A program made the translations under genes and the position numbers. Positions 28,818-38,860 of a stretch of DNA of 64,000 nucleotides are shown here, piece after piece. Origin of the DNA: an uncultured Paracoccaceae bacterium (GTDB taxonomy: Bacteria; Pseudomonadota; Alphaproteobacteria; Rhodobacterales; Rhodobacteraceae); NCBI GenBank assembly GCA_947496535.1, contig CANMDE010000008.1, positions 39,662-103,661 on the forward strand. The letters run 5' to 3'. The notes beneath the pieces were generated by a model. The model ran no database searches. It was not told the origin of the DNA and saw only the letters and a program-made list of their open reading frames with translations. The stretch's first letter is position 1. Every line of letters starts with the position of its first letter.

Positions 28818-29861
28818 GAGCGGGATGAGATTAGGTTGAAGCGTAACCGGCATTAGTGAGATAGTTTGCACACTCCTTCGGGGTGAAGCTGTCGAGCAGT
28901 TTACCGATCCTGCGCCATGTTGCCTCCATTGTGCGTTCGGCGGCGTCTCGGAGCATATGTTTGAGTTTCGAGAAGACCTGCTCAATTGGGTTTAGGTCCG
29001 GGCTGTAAGGCGGCAGGAATAGCAGATGCGCTTTGGCCGACCGGATCGCCCGGCGCACCGCCTGTCCTTTGTGGCTGCCGAGATTGTCCATGACCACCAC
29101 ATCGCCCGGGCGCAGGGTTGGGACGAGGATCTGCTCGACATATGCGCGGAAAGCTTCGCTGTTGACGGGACCGTCCAGCACGAAAGGGGCATCGATCCGA
29201 TCATGGCGCAAGGCTGCGATGAAGGTCATGGTGCGCCAGTGACCATGTGGTGCGCGTCCTATAAGGCGTTCGCCTTGGGGTGCCCAGCCGCGCAGCGGGC
29301 CATGTTGGTCTTGGCCCATGTCTCGTCAATAAAGACCAGCCTGCGCGGGTCGATCCGGTCCTGATGCCGTTTCCAGCGTGCACGGCGGCGGCTCACGTCG
29401 GGGCGGTTCTGCTCCGCGGCGAGTTGGGTTTTTTTTGAACGAATACCCGGTGCGGTGCACGAAGGTCCAGACCGTGCGGTAGTCTACCTTCAGACCACGC
29501 TCTGCCAGCTCCACCACTAATCCGCGCAGCGTGAACGGTTCTTTGATCCGTTCCAGAAGCCACACTTCATGAGAGCCCACAATCTTGCGCGGCGGGTGGC
29601 CGCCCGTTCCCGCCGGAGCGCAACTCCCGGTCTCGCGAAGTCGCTGGGACCATTTCACAACGCTGGACGGCGCTACATCAAGCGCCAATGCAACCTGCCG
29701 CACGCTCTCACCCGCAGACAAACGAGACATTGCCCTCTCTCTAAGGTCCATCGAAAGTGCTTTACCCACTGCGCTTCCTCCATCTTGTGGTTGGCAACAA
29801 TGAATCAGCAAAACTACACCGTGTGAATCCCCTTTCGATTCAAGCTGACGTCATCCCGCAC
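28818..29861 (-). mobile_element. IS630-family insertion sequence, defective, flanked by TA
   Basis: TIR GAGCGGGATGAGATTAGGTTGAA / GTGCGGGATGACGTCAGCTTGAA; TA at 28816-28817 and 29862-29863. Confidence 0.85.
28831..29811 (-). pseudogene. IS630-family transposase, split over frames
   Basis: N-part 29326-29811; C-part 28831-29319 ([31 protein letters not shown]). Frame change at A8 run 29429-29436, and again after ETWAKTNMA. Confidence 0.85.
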
Positions 29862-29953
29862 TAGTGGTGTTTTTGGTGATCAAAAAACACGTGCGATGCA
29901 GGACGGGATCAGACGGGCCGTATTTGGATAATCCTCACTCTGCCGTTGGTTCT

Positions 29954-30380
29954 GGTTCTGTCGCAAATTTTTTTGCGCTTGAGGCACCGTATTCTGTGGA
30001 CACAATTATGCAGCGAGGGCATCCCAAAACGGATCACGATCGACAAAAGCCGGAGCAATGCAGCCGGAATCAACGAGATGAATAAGATTTTTAGGCGGCT
30101 GGGAACGACGGTCAAAATCGACACTGTCCAACCGAAGTATCTCAACAATATCATTGAGCAAGATCACCGCTTCATCAAACGGCTGACAAGACCGATGCTG
30201 GGGTTCAAAAGCTTCGCGTCAGCGGCGGCAACACTCGCCGGGGTCGAAGTCGCACACATGATCCGCAAGGTGCAGCTCGGCCCGCTGAAATGTGGTTTTG
30301 GCCAGTTCGCTGAGCTCGCTGGATAAGTCCGTCCAGGTAACAAGTTCACTTTGAAGTCCGACAAAATTTGCGACAGAACC
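29954..30380 (+). mobile_element. Internally deleted IS6-family element (~427 bp) with transposase C-terminal remnant
   Basis: Ends GGTTCTGTCGCAAATTTTT (29954) and AAAATTTGCGACAGAACC (to 30380); ORF KRITIDKSRSNAAGINEMN...VKIDTVQPKYLNNIIEQDHRFIKRLTRPMLGFKSFASA. Confidence 0.8.
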
Positions 30381-30460
30381 CGTAGGTGTAATCCGCAATT
30401 GCCGTATTGCCGCGTGTTGGGCAGATATGAGACCTAAATAAATGCCGCAGGAGCAATCCC

Positions 30461-31384
30461 ATGCATCTTTTTCGAATTGCTCGAAAAGCGAAGCTAACTG
30501 CCCAAAACGGGTTGCATGCTGGCATGACGACCCAAATCTCGGGCGCGGTACAGGTTGGATCAGACCAAAAAAGCGATGTTCGTCTGCTTGATCGGCAAGC
30601 GGACGGGCACACCGCTGGCATCCGCCTGGGGTTTTGGGGCGCGTATATTTCGCCCGTTGACGGGACGATTTCGGTTGATGGATCGCCGTGCAAAACCCCG
30701 GTCTACTTGTGGTGGTTTGGTCGCCAGAGCATTGAATTGCGCATCGGCGCGATTGACGCATCGCTTGACCGGATTGGACTTGTTGCATGGCGCAAACTAT
30801 CGCTGGGGGTATCATTAGCAGCCGTTGTAGCACTTGGCGCGGGGACATTTCTAAGTCCGACACTTAGCGCGGCCACGGCCCCTAAGCCGGTCGTGCAAAC
30901 GGCACAGGATGTCCAAGTCCCACCACCAGCACAGCCGCTTTCGGAAACCATGTTGGCGGAAAAAATTACGTCAGAGCTGGCGTTCTTTGATCTGACGGAA
31001 ATCGTGCAATTTGAATTGACTGCGCATGAAGGCCGCCCCCTTGCCGTCGTCACAAAGGGCGGACTAAGCGATGCCGAGATGCAGCGCTACCGGTCGTTTT
31101 TGATACACTATGACCAAATCCAAGCAGCCCCCCCGCTGCGGTCCGAAGTCGCGGTCAGTGCCCAGGAAACATATTCGCTGCCGCAGATCCGAATGGTTCA
31201 AATCCAACCTGAACTGGCCATCATCGATGGACAAGGCAATGCCTTGGGTGTGGGCGACCGCTTTGCCGATGGGTGGCAAGTGATGGATATCTCACCCCAG
31301 AGCTTTACGCTCACGCGGTTTGGTCACACCCAAGTGGTCGAATTGGTTGACCTAAAAGATGACACGCAAGAGGCCAGTGAATGA
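30461..31384 (+). CDS. sctD: T3SS inner membrane ring protein SctD (YscD-like, FHA N-terminal)
   Basis: GAVQVGSDQKSDVRLLDRQADGH FHA-like; single TM LAAVVALGAGTFLSPTL; locus context. Confidence 0.75.
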   Translation: MHLFRIARKAKLTAQNGLHAGMTTQISGAVQVGSDQKSDVRLLDRQADGHTAGIRLGFWGAYISPVDGTISVDGSPCKTPVYLWWFGRQSIELRIGAIDASLDRIGLVAWRKLSLGVSLAAVVALGAGTFLSPTLSAATAPKPVVQTAQDVQVPPPAQPLSETMLAEKITSELAFFDLTEIVQFELTAHEGRPLAVVTKGGLSDAEMQRYRSFLIHYDQIQAAPPLRSEVAVSAQETYSLPQIRMVQIQPELAIIDGQGNALGVGDRFADGWQVMDISPQSFTLTRFGHTQVVELVDLKDDTQEASE

Positions 31385-31743
31385 AACCCTTTGACGTTGC
31401 CACGGCGGACCGCATCCCGGTAGGTGATCTTGTCGGCCCGCCCGCACCACCCGCAAATTGGCCGACCACACAAGTCGAACCAAAGCCCGATCATCAGGGC
31501 ACGCTGACCGAAACCCCAGACAGCGCGCCAACTGATCCGGTGCTTGGGTCCCCATTAAGCCGTGCGATGCTGACCGCGTCACACCCCGATGTCTTTGCGA
31601 TCAAATCGTTTCTTGACCTATTGGAAGGCACTGCAGACGTCTCACCCGATCTTATGGCGATGCCGGGCGTGGCGGTGTTGTATGAACACTGTCAGGCCGT
31701 TGCCGTCATTGACGGATTGAAACGCGGTTTGGTGCGCGAATGA
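31381..31743 (+). CDS. Hypothetical protein in T3SS operon
   Basis: 120 aa, ATGA overlaps on both sides. Confidence 0.7.
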   Translation: MKPFDVATADRIPVGDLVGPPAPPANWPTTQVEPKPDHQGTLTETPDSAPTDPVLGSPLSRAMLTASHPDVFAIKSFLDLLEGTADVSPDLMAMPGVAVLYEHCQAVAVIDGLKRGLVRE

Positions 31744-32099
31744 CGATCCCTGAACATGCTCGCGCCTATGAGGCCGTTGACGCGCTTGCCCAGTTTTACA
31801 TGGCACACGGCGAGACCGAGCGCGCGATGTACCTTTTGGAACTGCTGCAAAGGTTGGATGCATTGCCCGCAAATTCTGTGGCGACCTTGGGCTGGTGCTA
31901 CAGCTATTTTTCGAAAACTGACGAACTTGAACGGTTGATGGCTGCCGAACCGCCTGTGTCAGAAAGTGTCTGGCAAGAACGTTTGCGCGCTGTGATCGAT
32001 CTGTTGCGCGGCAATTTTGAGCAAGGCAGGCAACGTTTTGAAAAAACATTGGCGAGTCAAAGTACGGCTAAGAAACTGATGTTTGGAATACAAAAATGA
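31740..32099 (+). CDS. TPR-like T3SS accessory/chaperone protein
   Basis: ALAQFYMAHGETERAMYLLELLQRLDALPANSVATLGWCYSYFSKTDELERLM; overlaps sctV start. Confidence 0.65.
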   Translation: MTIPEHARAYEAVDALAQFYMAHGETERAMYLLELLQRLDALPANSVATLGWCYSYFSKTDELERLMAAEPPVSESVWQERLRAVIDLLRGNFEQGRQRFEKTLASQSTAKKLMFGIQK

Positions 32100-34159
32100 T
32101 GTCAGGGTTGTTTGGCCGGCGCACAGGTACGTGGCAGCGCTATGATTTATGCCTGATCGGGCTGCTGCTTGCCATTTTATGCGTCATGATCTTGCCGCTT
32201 CCGACCGTTGTGTTGGATGCGCTTTTGGCGACAAATCTGACTTTGGCGGTTTGTGTTCTGATGGTCGCCGTCTATTTGCGCAAGCCCTTGGAATTTTCCA
32301 CATTTCCAACAATTATTCTGCTTTTCACGGCGTTTCGCATCGCTTTATCGGTGGCAAGCACACGGCTTATTTTGCTAGATGCCGATGCGGGCGACATTAT
32401 CGAAACGTTTGGTAATTTTGTCGTGCAAGGCAACGTCGTTGTTGGCATGGTTATCTTTTTGATCATCACCACCGTGCAATTTCTTGTCGTGACAAAAGGC
32501 GCCGAACGGATCGCGGAAGTATCCGCACGTTTTACATTGGACGCCATGCCCGGAAAGCAAATGAGCATTGAAGCAGACATCCGCAGCGGTGATTTGAGCC
32601 GCGAAGCGGGACGTGAAAAGCGCGATATTCTTGGCAAGGAAAGCCAGTTCTTTGGCGCCATGGACGGTGCAATGAAATTTGTGAAGGGCGACGCAATCGC
32701 GGGCCTGATTATCATCATCATCAACCTGATTGGCGGGATATCCATCGGGGTGGCACAAAATGGTATGTCCTTCTTTGAGGCGATCCAGCTTTATTCGCTG
32801 TTGACTGTCGGCGATGGGCTTGTTGCGCAGATCCCAGCGCTTTTTGTGGCTCTTTGTGCAGGTATGGTTGTCACGCGGGTCAATTCAGAAAAATCCAACG
32901 ATCTTGGGACCGATATTATTGGCCAGCTGACGGCCAACAGAAAAGGGCTGTTGGCTGCGGCGGGCATCGTGTTGATCATCGGTTTTTTGCCGGGATTTCC
33001 AACCTTCATTTTCGCGGCGCTGACACTGGGCCTTGCGTTGATCGCGATGATCCCTGCACATCGCGAACGGCAACGTGATGCCAATCCACCCGAACAAATG
33101 CCTAATGTCGTATCCGAGGATTGTTACAAGCAAGCTGGCGATCGGATGGTTCTTCAGGTCAGCGCAGAAGACTTTGACGCATATGATTGGACCGCATTTG
33201 TCGCGGCCCGTGCTGCGACATTAAATGAGTTCGCGGCGCGATCGGGTTACATGATCCCGTGGGTTGGTGTTGAAGCCGATCCCAAAGTAGCCCCTGGTCA
33301 GGTTCAGATCACACTTGACAGTGTGCCGATTGTCTTTGTCAAAGCACGGCCAGAAACGGTTATTTGTTACGGGGATAACGCCGTATTGCGCATGGCCTCA
33401 GGCACCCAAGAGCCAGAGGAAGCTGACGATGTTTATGGGCCAGGCTATTGGATGTCATCAACCCGCACCAGCGCGTTGGTTGATGCCGACGTGACACATT
33501 TTTCAGTTGAAGAAACTCTTTTCCGTCTGACCCATCAAACAATGCGCGCTAACCTGTCAGAACTTTTGCCGCAACGGGCCGTCCCCGATTATGTCGACAC
33601 CCTGTCGCAGACCGAAAAACACGGCTGGGATGAGGTCGCAGAGACCCTGTCGGACGAAACACTGCATGATGTGGTTCATCGCCTCATGTCCGAAGCCGTA
33701 CCGCTCTTGCCGTCTTATGTGATGATTGAAACACTACTGGATTGGTCAAAGCGTGAAACCGACCCGATCCTGCTGACCGAATATGTCCGCCAAGGCCTGC
33801 GTCGACAGATCGCGCATGCCATCGCGTCTGGTCAAAACCAAATTGCCACGTATCTGGTTGATCCTGAAATGGACAAAGCTGTACGCGAGGCCGTTCAGGC
33901 CACGGCTGTTGGCGGTTATCTGGCGTTGAATGCGGCGGAATCGTCGTCAATCGTCGAAGTCTTTTCGCGTATCCAGGCCAATGCCACCGGCCGGCCCGAC
34001 CGACCCGCGATTATCGCCGCCAACGACGTGCGCCGGTTCTTGCAAAAATTCCTAATGCGCAACAACATCGTCTTACCGGTCATCGCGCAGCAGGAACTTT
34101 GCACCGAATTCGACTATCGCCCCTTGGGTGTTGCAAAGCTGCGTTCAAGGGCAAGCTGA
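32096..34159 (+). CDS. sctV: T3SS export gate protein SctV (LcrD/FlhA family)
   Basis: VVLDALLATNLTLAVCVLMVAVYLRKPLEFSTFPTIILLFTAFRIALSVASTRLIL; AERIAEVSARFTLDAMPGKQMSIEADIRSGDLS (FHIPEP motif region). Confidence 0.97.
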   Translation: MMSGLFGRRTGTWQRYDLCLIGLLLAILCVMILPLPTVVLDALLATNLTLAVCVLMVAVYLRKPLEFSTFPTIILLFTAFRIALSVASTRLILLDADAGDIIETFGNFVVQGNVVVGMVIFLIITTVQFLVVTKGAERIAEVSARFTLDAMPGKQMSIEADIRSGDLSREAGREKRDILGKESQFFGAMDGAMKFVKGDAIAGLIIIIINLIGGISIGVAQNGMSFFEAIQLYSLLTVGDGLVAQIPALFVALCAGMVVTRVNSEKSNDLGTDIIGQLTANRKGLLAAAGIVLIIGFLPGFPTFIFAALTLGLALIAMIPAHRERQRDANPPEQMPNVVSEDCYKQAGDRMVLQVSAEDFDAYDWTAFVAARAATLNEFAARSGYMIPWVGVEADPKVAPGQVQITLDSVPIVFVKARPETVICYGDNAVLRMASGTQEPEEADDVYGPGYWMSSTRTSALVDADVTHFSVEETLFRLTHQTMRANLSELLPQRAVPDYVDTLSQTEKHGWDEVAETLSDETLHDVVHRLMSEAVPLLPSYVMIETLLDWSKRETDPILLTEYVRQGLRRQIAHAIASGQNQIATYLVDPEMDKAVREAVQATAVGGYLALNAAESSSIVEVFSRIQANATGRPDRPAIIAANDVRRFLQKFLMRNNIVLPVIAQQELCTEFDYRPLGVAKLRSRAS

Positions 34160-34262
34160 TCATGGTTGGCGGCAGTCGACCCATGCAAATGCCGTTCGGC
34201 AGTGTCCCCGATTTCGCAACGTAGAAATTTCAGCAAAAGTTTTACGTAGCGAAACCTGACAC

Positions 34263-34673
34263 TCACATATCGCCGCGCTGGCTGGCGTTGCGGTTTTTTT
34301 GGAACTGCGCGATCCATTCTTTGGCCTTGCTAATTCCGAGAATCCTGCTCAGCTTCAAGGCAAATGAATAGTCTGTCCTAGTTGGTTGTATTCTATCCAG
34401 CACTGCTATGTGCCGCATTCTTGCTTCGGGATGGTCCTCAAAGAACGCACTAAATTCATCGATCTCCGTCCCCCAGTGAAACTCCAAGAGCCTTTCTGAT
34501 GAACATCTCATCGTGGCCGTCATCTTCCAAAGGTTTGCAGTACGAATGGCGGGTTGGCGTGTCAGTTGGATATGGAGATCTGTGGCTGGGCGATGCCATC
34601 TGGTCACCTTGCTGCCGAAAGCTTGCGATAGCAGCGCGCGTGCCACAAGACTAAATATGTTCACCCTCTGCAT
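34263..34673 (-). CDS. Hypothetical protein overlapping the 3' end of sctU
   Basis: 136 aa from ATG 34673, last gene of the minus-strand operon; weak support. Confidence 0.4.
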   Translation of the reverse strand: MQRVNIFSLVARALLSQAFGSKVTRWHRPATDLHIQLTRQPAIRTANLWKMTATMRCSSERLLEFHWGTEIDEFSAFFEDHPEARMRHIAVLDRIQPTRTDYSFALKLSRILGISKAKEWIAQFQKNRNASQRGDM

Positions 34674-35700
34674 ATCGGGCGTAGGCCCGCACAAATGGCT
34701 GCACTGCGGCGCTGTCGGACAATTGATCCCCGGCTGCCAGCCCGCGCTGCAGAATCTCAACCAGATCATCCGCATCAACCAAAGGCACATCGTGCTTGCG
34801 CGCCTTGGCGATATAGTCGCGCATCCGCGCAGGGGGCACCCTCAGCGTCATAATCGGTGCCGGCGTCACCATATGTTCATAGTATATGCCAACTAGCCCC
34901 TTCTTACCCTTTGCGATAAAGCTGGAGCCGGTAACGCCGGTGGCGCTTTCTGCGTCTTTTCGCATTGCGGCCTTACGTGCGCGCGCGATGGCAGGGTCAC
35001 CAAAGGACTGTTTGCGTTCTTGTTTCAGTTCGGATTTCGTCATGCGCATCTGATCGGCAAACAATCGGTTCTGCACAAGGATATCTGATGCCACAACCAG
35101 CAACAAATAAACGAAACCACAAACGATTAGTATTACGATAAAGCGCAGGCCCAGCGACCCGGCGGCGTTCAAATCTACTTCGACCATATCAAAAAGCCCA
35201 TCGAAAACTGTTAGAAATACAATCAAGGCTATCGCGGTCCAAATGGCCATCCGCGCCAAATTCACAACCAATGTGACAAGGGCGCGCTTTTGAAACAGGC
35301 GCAAGAAACCTTCCACCGGATTAAGCCGTTTGAAATCTGGCTTAATGGTTTCGAAGGTAAACACCAAACCACCCTGCGATGTCACGGTACAAAGGACGGC
35401 AATCAGGGCTGCCATTCCCAAAACTGAAACAAAACTACGCGCCACAAGATCAGCAAACAACCCGACAACGCGCAGCTTTTCGTCCGCACTTGTCGTGCCG
35501 ACGTGAAACATGGCCTCGTCGAAAAAGGACGCCGCACGGTCAATATACCCGCCAAAACTGGCACAGATGTAAAGCAGTGTCGCAGCCACCGTTGCACAGA
35601 CGACAGCGTCAGATACTGTCACGACCTGACCGCGCTTGCGGCCCTCGCGCAGTTTTTTTCGGCTGGCGGTTTCGGTTTTTTCCTCTGATGTTTCGGTCAT
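34651..35700 (-). CDS. sctU: T3SS switch protein SctU (YscU/FlhB family), NPTH motif absent
   Basis: MTETSEEKTETASRKKLREGRKRGQVVTVSDAV N-terminus; TKSELKQERKQSFGDPAIARARKAAMRK linker; KGKK in place of NPTH. Confidence 0.93.
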   Translation of the reverse strand: MTETSEEKTETASRKKLREGRKRGQVVTVSDAVVCATVAATLLYICASFGGYIDRAASFFDEAMFHVGTTSADEKLRVVGLFADLVARSFVSVLGMAALIAVLCTVTSQGGLVFTFETIKPDFKRLNPVEGFLRLFQKRALVTLVVNLARMAIWTAIALIVFLTVFDGLFDMVEVDLNAAGSLGLRFIVILIVCGFVYLLLVVASDILVQNRLFADQMRMTKSELKQERKQSFGDPAIARARKAAMRKDAESATGVTGSSFIAKGKKGLVGIYYEHMVTPAPIMTLRVPPARMRDYIAKARKHDVPLVDADDLVEILQRGLAAGDQLSDSAAVQPFVRAYARYAEGEHI

Positions 35701-36503
35701 TGGACGCCCCCGACAAGTGAGTAGAAAAGCCCGATCAGATCGGCCATGTCATGTGTAGTAGACCCAAGGCTGGCGATGATCGGTTGCAACAACAGATACA
35801 GCATCACCACTGTCAGCGCCGCCTTGATCAGTTCGTTGGTGTTTCCGGTGTCCACCCTGCTGGCAGAACGCCCCAGAATTCCAAGCCATATATCAATCAA
35901 GAGCCATGCCAAAATAAACGGGGCCGCGATTGACAACGCCGCCCCAAATGTCACGTCCAGCAAAGACAAAAATGCCGCGGCCGCATTGGCAGAAAACAAT
36001 GGCATCGCAGCCGTCACCGGCCACACTTCGTAACTGGCATAGACCGCGCTGAACACATGGAGGAAACCATCGTCATAGACCAGAATGCCGATGGCCATCA
36101 GGACGAATGCACTGCCAAAAGTGCTGCTGCCGAACTTGTCCTCGTCCGACGATTCTTGCCGGATGCCCGCCAATATCCCACCGCAGATATCCGCAACCCA
36201 AATCGGCAGCGATGCCAAAACACCCATCATGAAGCCAATGATCGCTTCTTTGAACACCAACAGGGCCAATTGCCCCATCGGCAATTCCCTGAGCGCTGTA
36301 CCTTGGGTTTCCAACAGATGCGCGGCCAGCGGAATGGCGAGGATGAATGCGATCCCCGACCGGATTGGTCCGGTGTTGATCTTGGCCCATGAAAATGCGG
36401 CAAAGACCGACGCAAACACAAACCAACGACCGTAGGCCAGCAACAGGCAGGTGAAGGGCGTACGCAGGTACGCGAATAAATCTGATAAAAGGCTGGCGTC
36501 CAT
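35697..36503 (-). CDS. sctT: T3SS export apparatus protein SctT
   Basis: Polytopic protein; KEAIIGFMMGVLASLPIWVADICGGILAGIRQESS; gene order R-S-T-U. Confidence 0.92.
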   Translation of the reverse strand: MDASLLSDLFAYLRTPFTCLLLAYGRWFVFASVFAAFSWAKINTGPIRSGIAFILAIPLAAHLLETQGTALRELPMGQLALLVFKEAIIGFMMGVLASLPIWVADICGGILAGIRQESSDEDKFGSSTFGSAFVLMAIGILVYDDGFLHVFSAVYASYEVWPVTAAMPLFSANAAAAFLSLLDVTFGAALSIAAPFILAWLLIDIWLGILGRSASRVDTGNTNELIKAALTVVMLYLLLQPIIASLGSTTHDMADLIGLFYSLVGGVQ

Positions 36504-36519
36504 ATCCGGCTGCCCCGGA

Positions 36520-36771
36520 TCAACGCATTTGCCAGAAGGTATCAAAAACTTCAGCTGACGCGAGCATGAGCGGCGCGGAAATTGACCGGCCCGCAAGCAG
36601 TAAACAGCCACCAACAGCGGCGACTTTGACCAATTGGGGCAATGTCTGATCCTGAACCTGCGTGACGGCTTGGACCAGGGCCACAATCAGGCCAAGAGCC
36701 GTGGCAATCAACAGCGGGATCCCTGCCAGCACCACAACAGACATGAAGAAATCCTGCAAAACATGGATCAT
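36520..36771 (-). CDS. sctS: T3SS export apparatus protein SctS
   Basis: 83 aa, two TM, GIPLLIATALGLIVALVQAVTQVQDQTLPQLVK. Confidence 0.93.
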   Translation of the reverse strand: MIHVLQDFFMSVVVLAGIPLLIATALGLIVALVQAVTQVQDQTLPQLVKVAAVGGCLLLAGRSISAPLMLASAEVFDTFWQMR

Positions 36772-36783
36772 TTGATGTCTCCT

Positions 36784-37437
36784 TTATTGCACATAGCTGA
36801 GCACCAGACCCTGGATCAGTTTCGGCCACCCATCGAGTGCGACAAACAACAACAGCTTGAAAGGGACAGCCACAACAGCCGGTGACACCATGTTCATGCC
36901 CATAGCCATCAAGATCGCTGTCAGAACCAGATCGATTGCCAAAAACGGCAAGTACAGCATGAAACCCATTTCAAAAGCATGCGTCAGTTCCGTCAAAAGA
37001 AAGGCAGGGGCGAGCAAGGTCAGACTGTCGCGTGACGGCGCGGTTGTCGCGTCCTCGCCTGCGATGTTACGTTGGATTTCTTCGAAGAATGCAATGTTTT
37101 CAGGGCCTGTGTTGCGGCCAAGAAACCCGACCAAAGGCTCGGCCGCGACCTGCGCCGTCAAGATAAAGTCATCAAGCACATCATAAGTCAGGCCAAGAGC
37201 CTCGACCGCCTGAAAAGCCGCCACCGCCACGGGCTGCATGATGAAAATCGTCAGCGAAAGGGCGATGGTGTAAACCACAATGTTCGGAGGCGTTTGCTGA
37301 ATCCCAAGTGCGTTGCGCAAGATCATCGTCACAATGGCAATTTTGACGAATGATGATGCCACCAACACCAGATATGGCAGCGTCATCACCCCCGCGAAAA
37401 TCGCCAGAAACGGGAAAAAGTCGCCTTGTTCAAACAC
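36784..37437 (-). CDS. sctR: T3SS export apparatus protein SctR
   Basis: LPYLVLVASSFVKIAIVTMILRNALGIQQTPPNIVVYTIALSLTIFIM; AFLLTELTHAFEMGFMLYLPFLAIDLVLTAILMAMGMNMVSPAVVAVPFKLLLFVALDGW. Confidence 0.96.
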   Translation of the reverse strand: MFEQGDFFPFLAIFAGVMTLPYLVLVASSFVKIAIVTMILRNALGIQQTPPNIVVYTIALSLTIFIMQPVAVAAFQAVEALGLTYDVLDDFILTAQVAAEPLVGFLGRNTGPENIAFFEEIQRNIAGEDATTAPSRDSLTLLAPAFLLTELTHAFEMGFMLYLPFLAIDLVLTAILMAMGMNMVSPAVVAVPFKLLLFVALDGWPKLIQGLVLSYVQ

Positions 37438-38458
37438 AACCGTCGATCTCTAATATCTGGATGGCAAGCTGGTCATCAAACTGCACCAGTCGGCCCGTCC
37501 CGATCGCAGACCCGTTTGCGCGCACTGTGATTTTTGCGTCATCTAGTTTGCAAACAGGAAAGCTGGACCCTGCGTTCAGGTCCCGCAAATCTTTGATCGA
37601 TACTGTGCGCCGGTCCACCTCAAAGGTCAGCAGCACGTTTAATGTGTCGGTTTCAGCAGTGTCTTTCATAGCGCTATCCTTTGGGTTGACGGGGTAGACC
37701 AATGGCGTATGAGCCCCGCATGGCTGCCACTTTCTGCGGACTGTTTTGACGTCAAAAATGCCGCCACCCACGTGCACAAAAAGGTCGGGCGCGGCGGCGC
37801 TGCCACAGCACATTGTATCACCACGGCCTAAATTACGCAGTTGCTGCGGCAAGATCCAAAGACCCAAAGTACAAAGCGACAGGTCCATTGGAACGGCATC
37901 GTAGAGATTATTGGATTGTGGTGCCGCCGCCACCAAATGCTGCGCAAAGGGGTCGTCTAATCCGACATAAATCGTGTGCGATTTCGGCCGATCGACCCGA
38001 GACCATCGCAGTGTCGCGCCAAACACGGCGTCCGCGTTCACGACCGCCCCCTTTGCGGAACGGATGCCAAGGTCGAACCTATCTAGTGCCTCGGCAAGGA
38101 TAAATTCCATCACAAGCGGGACGACATTGGCGTTCACATTAAATTTTGATTTCGCAAAATGCGCCGGATTGGTCAGGCCTGACCAAGGCGGCGAAAGGGT
38201 TTCGAATAGGTCGAGAGGCAGGAAAATATCCGCTGCTCCCAATGTCGTGTCGACGGCTAAATGCAGGTAATAACCCGATGGCGCGGGGCCGATTGGATCG
38301 GCTTGTAAAAACCGCTCACCCAACCGTGTGTTGACGGACAAAGGTGCGGGTAGCGTTTGGGCCCACGCCGCAAAACCGTTGTGCTGCAAAACCGGGAGCC
38401 AGCCTTGCAAAGATAGTGACGTCTTATCTGGTGCAACCAAAGTATCAAACATGCCCAT
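37430..38458 (-). CDS. sctQ: T3SS C-ring protein SctQ
   Basis: C-terminal SPOA-like segment LLTFEVDRRTVSIKDLRDLNAGSSFPV...ITVRANGSAIGTGRLVQFDDQLAIQILEI. Confidence 0.85.
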   Translation of the reverse strand: MGMFDTLVAPDKTSLSLQGWLPVLQHNGFAAWAQTLPAPLSVNTRLGERFLQADPIGPAPSGYYLHLAVDTTLGAADIFLPLDLFETLSPPWSGLTNPAHFAKSKFNVNANVVPLVMEFILAEALDRFDLGIRSAKGAVVNADAVFGATLRWSRVDRPKSHTIYVGLDDPFAQHLVAAAPQSNNLYDAVPMDLSLCTLGLWILPQQLRNLGRGDTMCCGSAAAPDLFVHVGGGIFDVKTVRRKWQPCGAHTPLVYPVNPKDSAMKDTAETDTLNVLLTFEVDRRTVSIKDLRDLNAGSSFPVCKLDDAKITVRANGSAIGTGRLVQFDDQLAIQILEIDGCV

Positions 38459-38473
38459 CCCGCCTACGTGCCG

Positions 38474-38860
38474 TCAGTATTTCTGCAGTTCGGCCATTTT
38501 GGCGGACTTGCGTTGTGCCGCGACCTGCGCCTGCCGCGCCTGTTCGCGCTGCCCGTTCAGGTCGGCCAGCGCGGCTTGACTGTCGCGTTGATCTTGTTCT
38601 TCAAGGGCCGATTGTTCCGCATGTTGATCGCAGGCGCGTGTGTAGGCCCAAATATGTTGTGGTTTGCCGTATTGTTTTGAAAGTGCGGCAATCTGCGTAT
38701 TTCGTTCGCCCACCGCCGCCGCGTGCACGCGCGTTTGTTCTTCGATCTGGGATTGCGCCACCTGGCACTGGCGTTCGCATTCAGCAAGCGCCTGCGCTAA
38801 GCGGTGTTCACGCTGCGCACGGACCAGCGCCAGCATCTTCATTTGCATATCGGGTGTCAT
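38474..38860 (-). CDS. sctO: T3SS central stalk protein SctO-like
   Basis: 128 aa coiled coil directly downstream of sctN. Confidence 0.7.
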   Translation of the reverse strand: MTPDMQMKMLALVRAQREHRLAQALAECERQCQVAQSQIEEQTRVHAAAVGERNTQIAALSKQYGKPQHIWAYTRACDQHAEQSALEEQDQRDSQAALADLNGQREQARQAQVAAQRKSAKMAELQKY

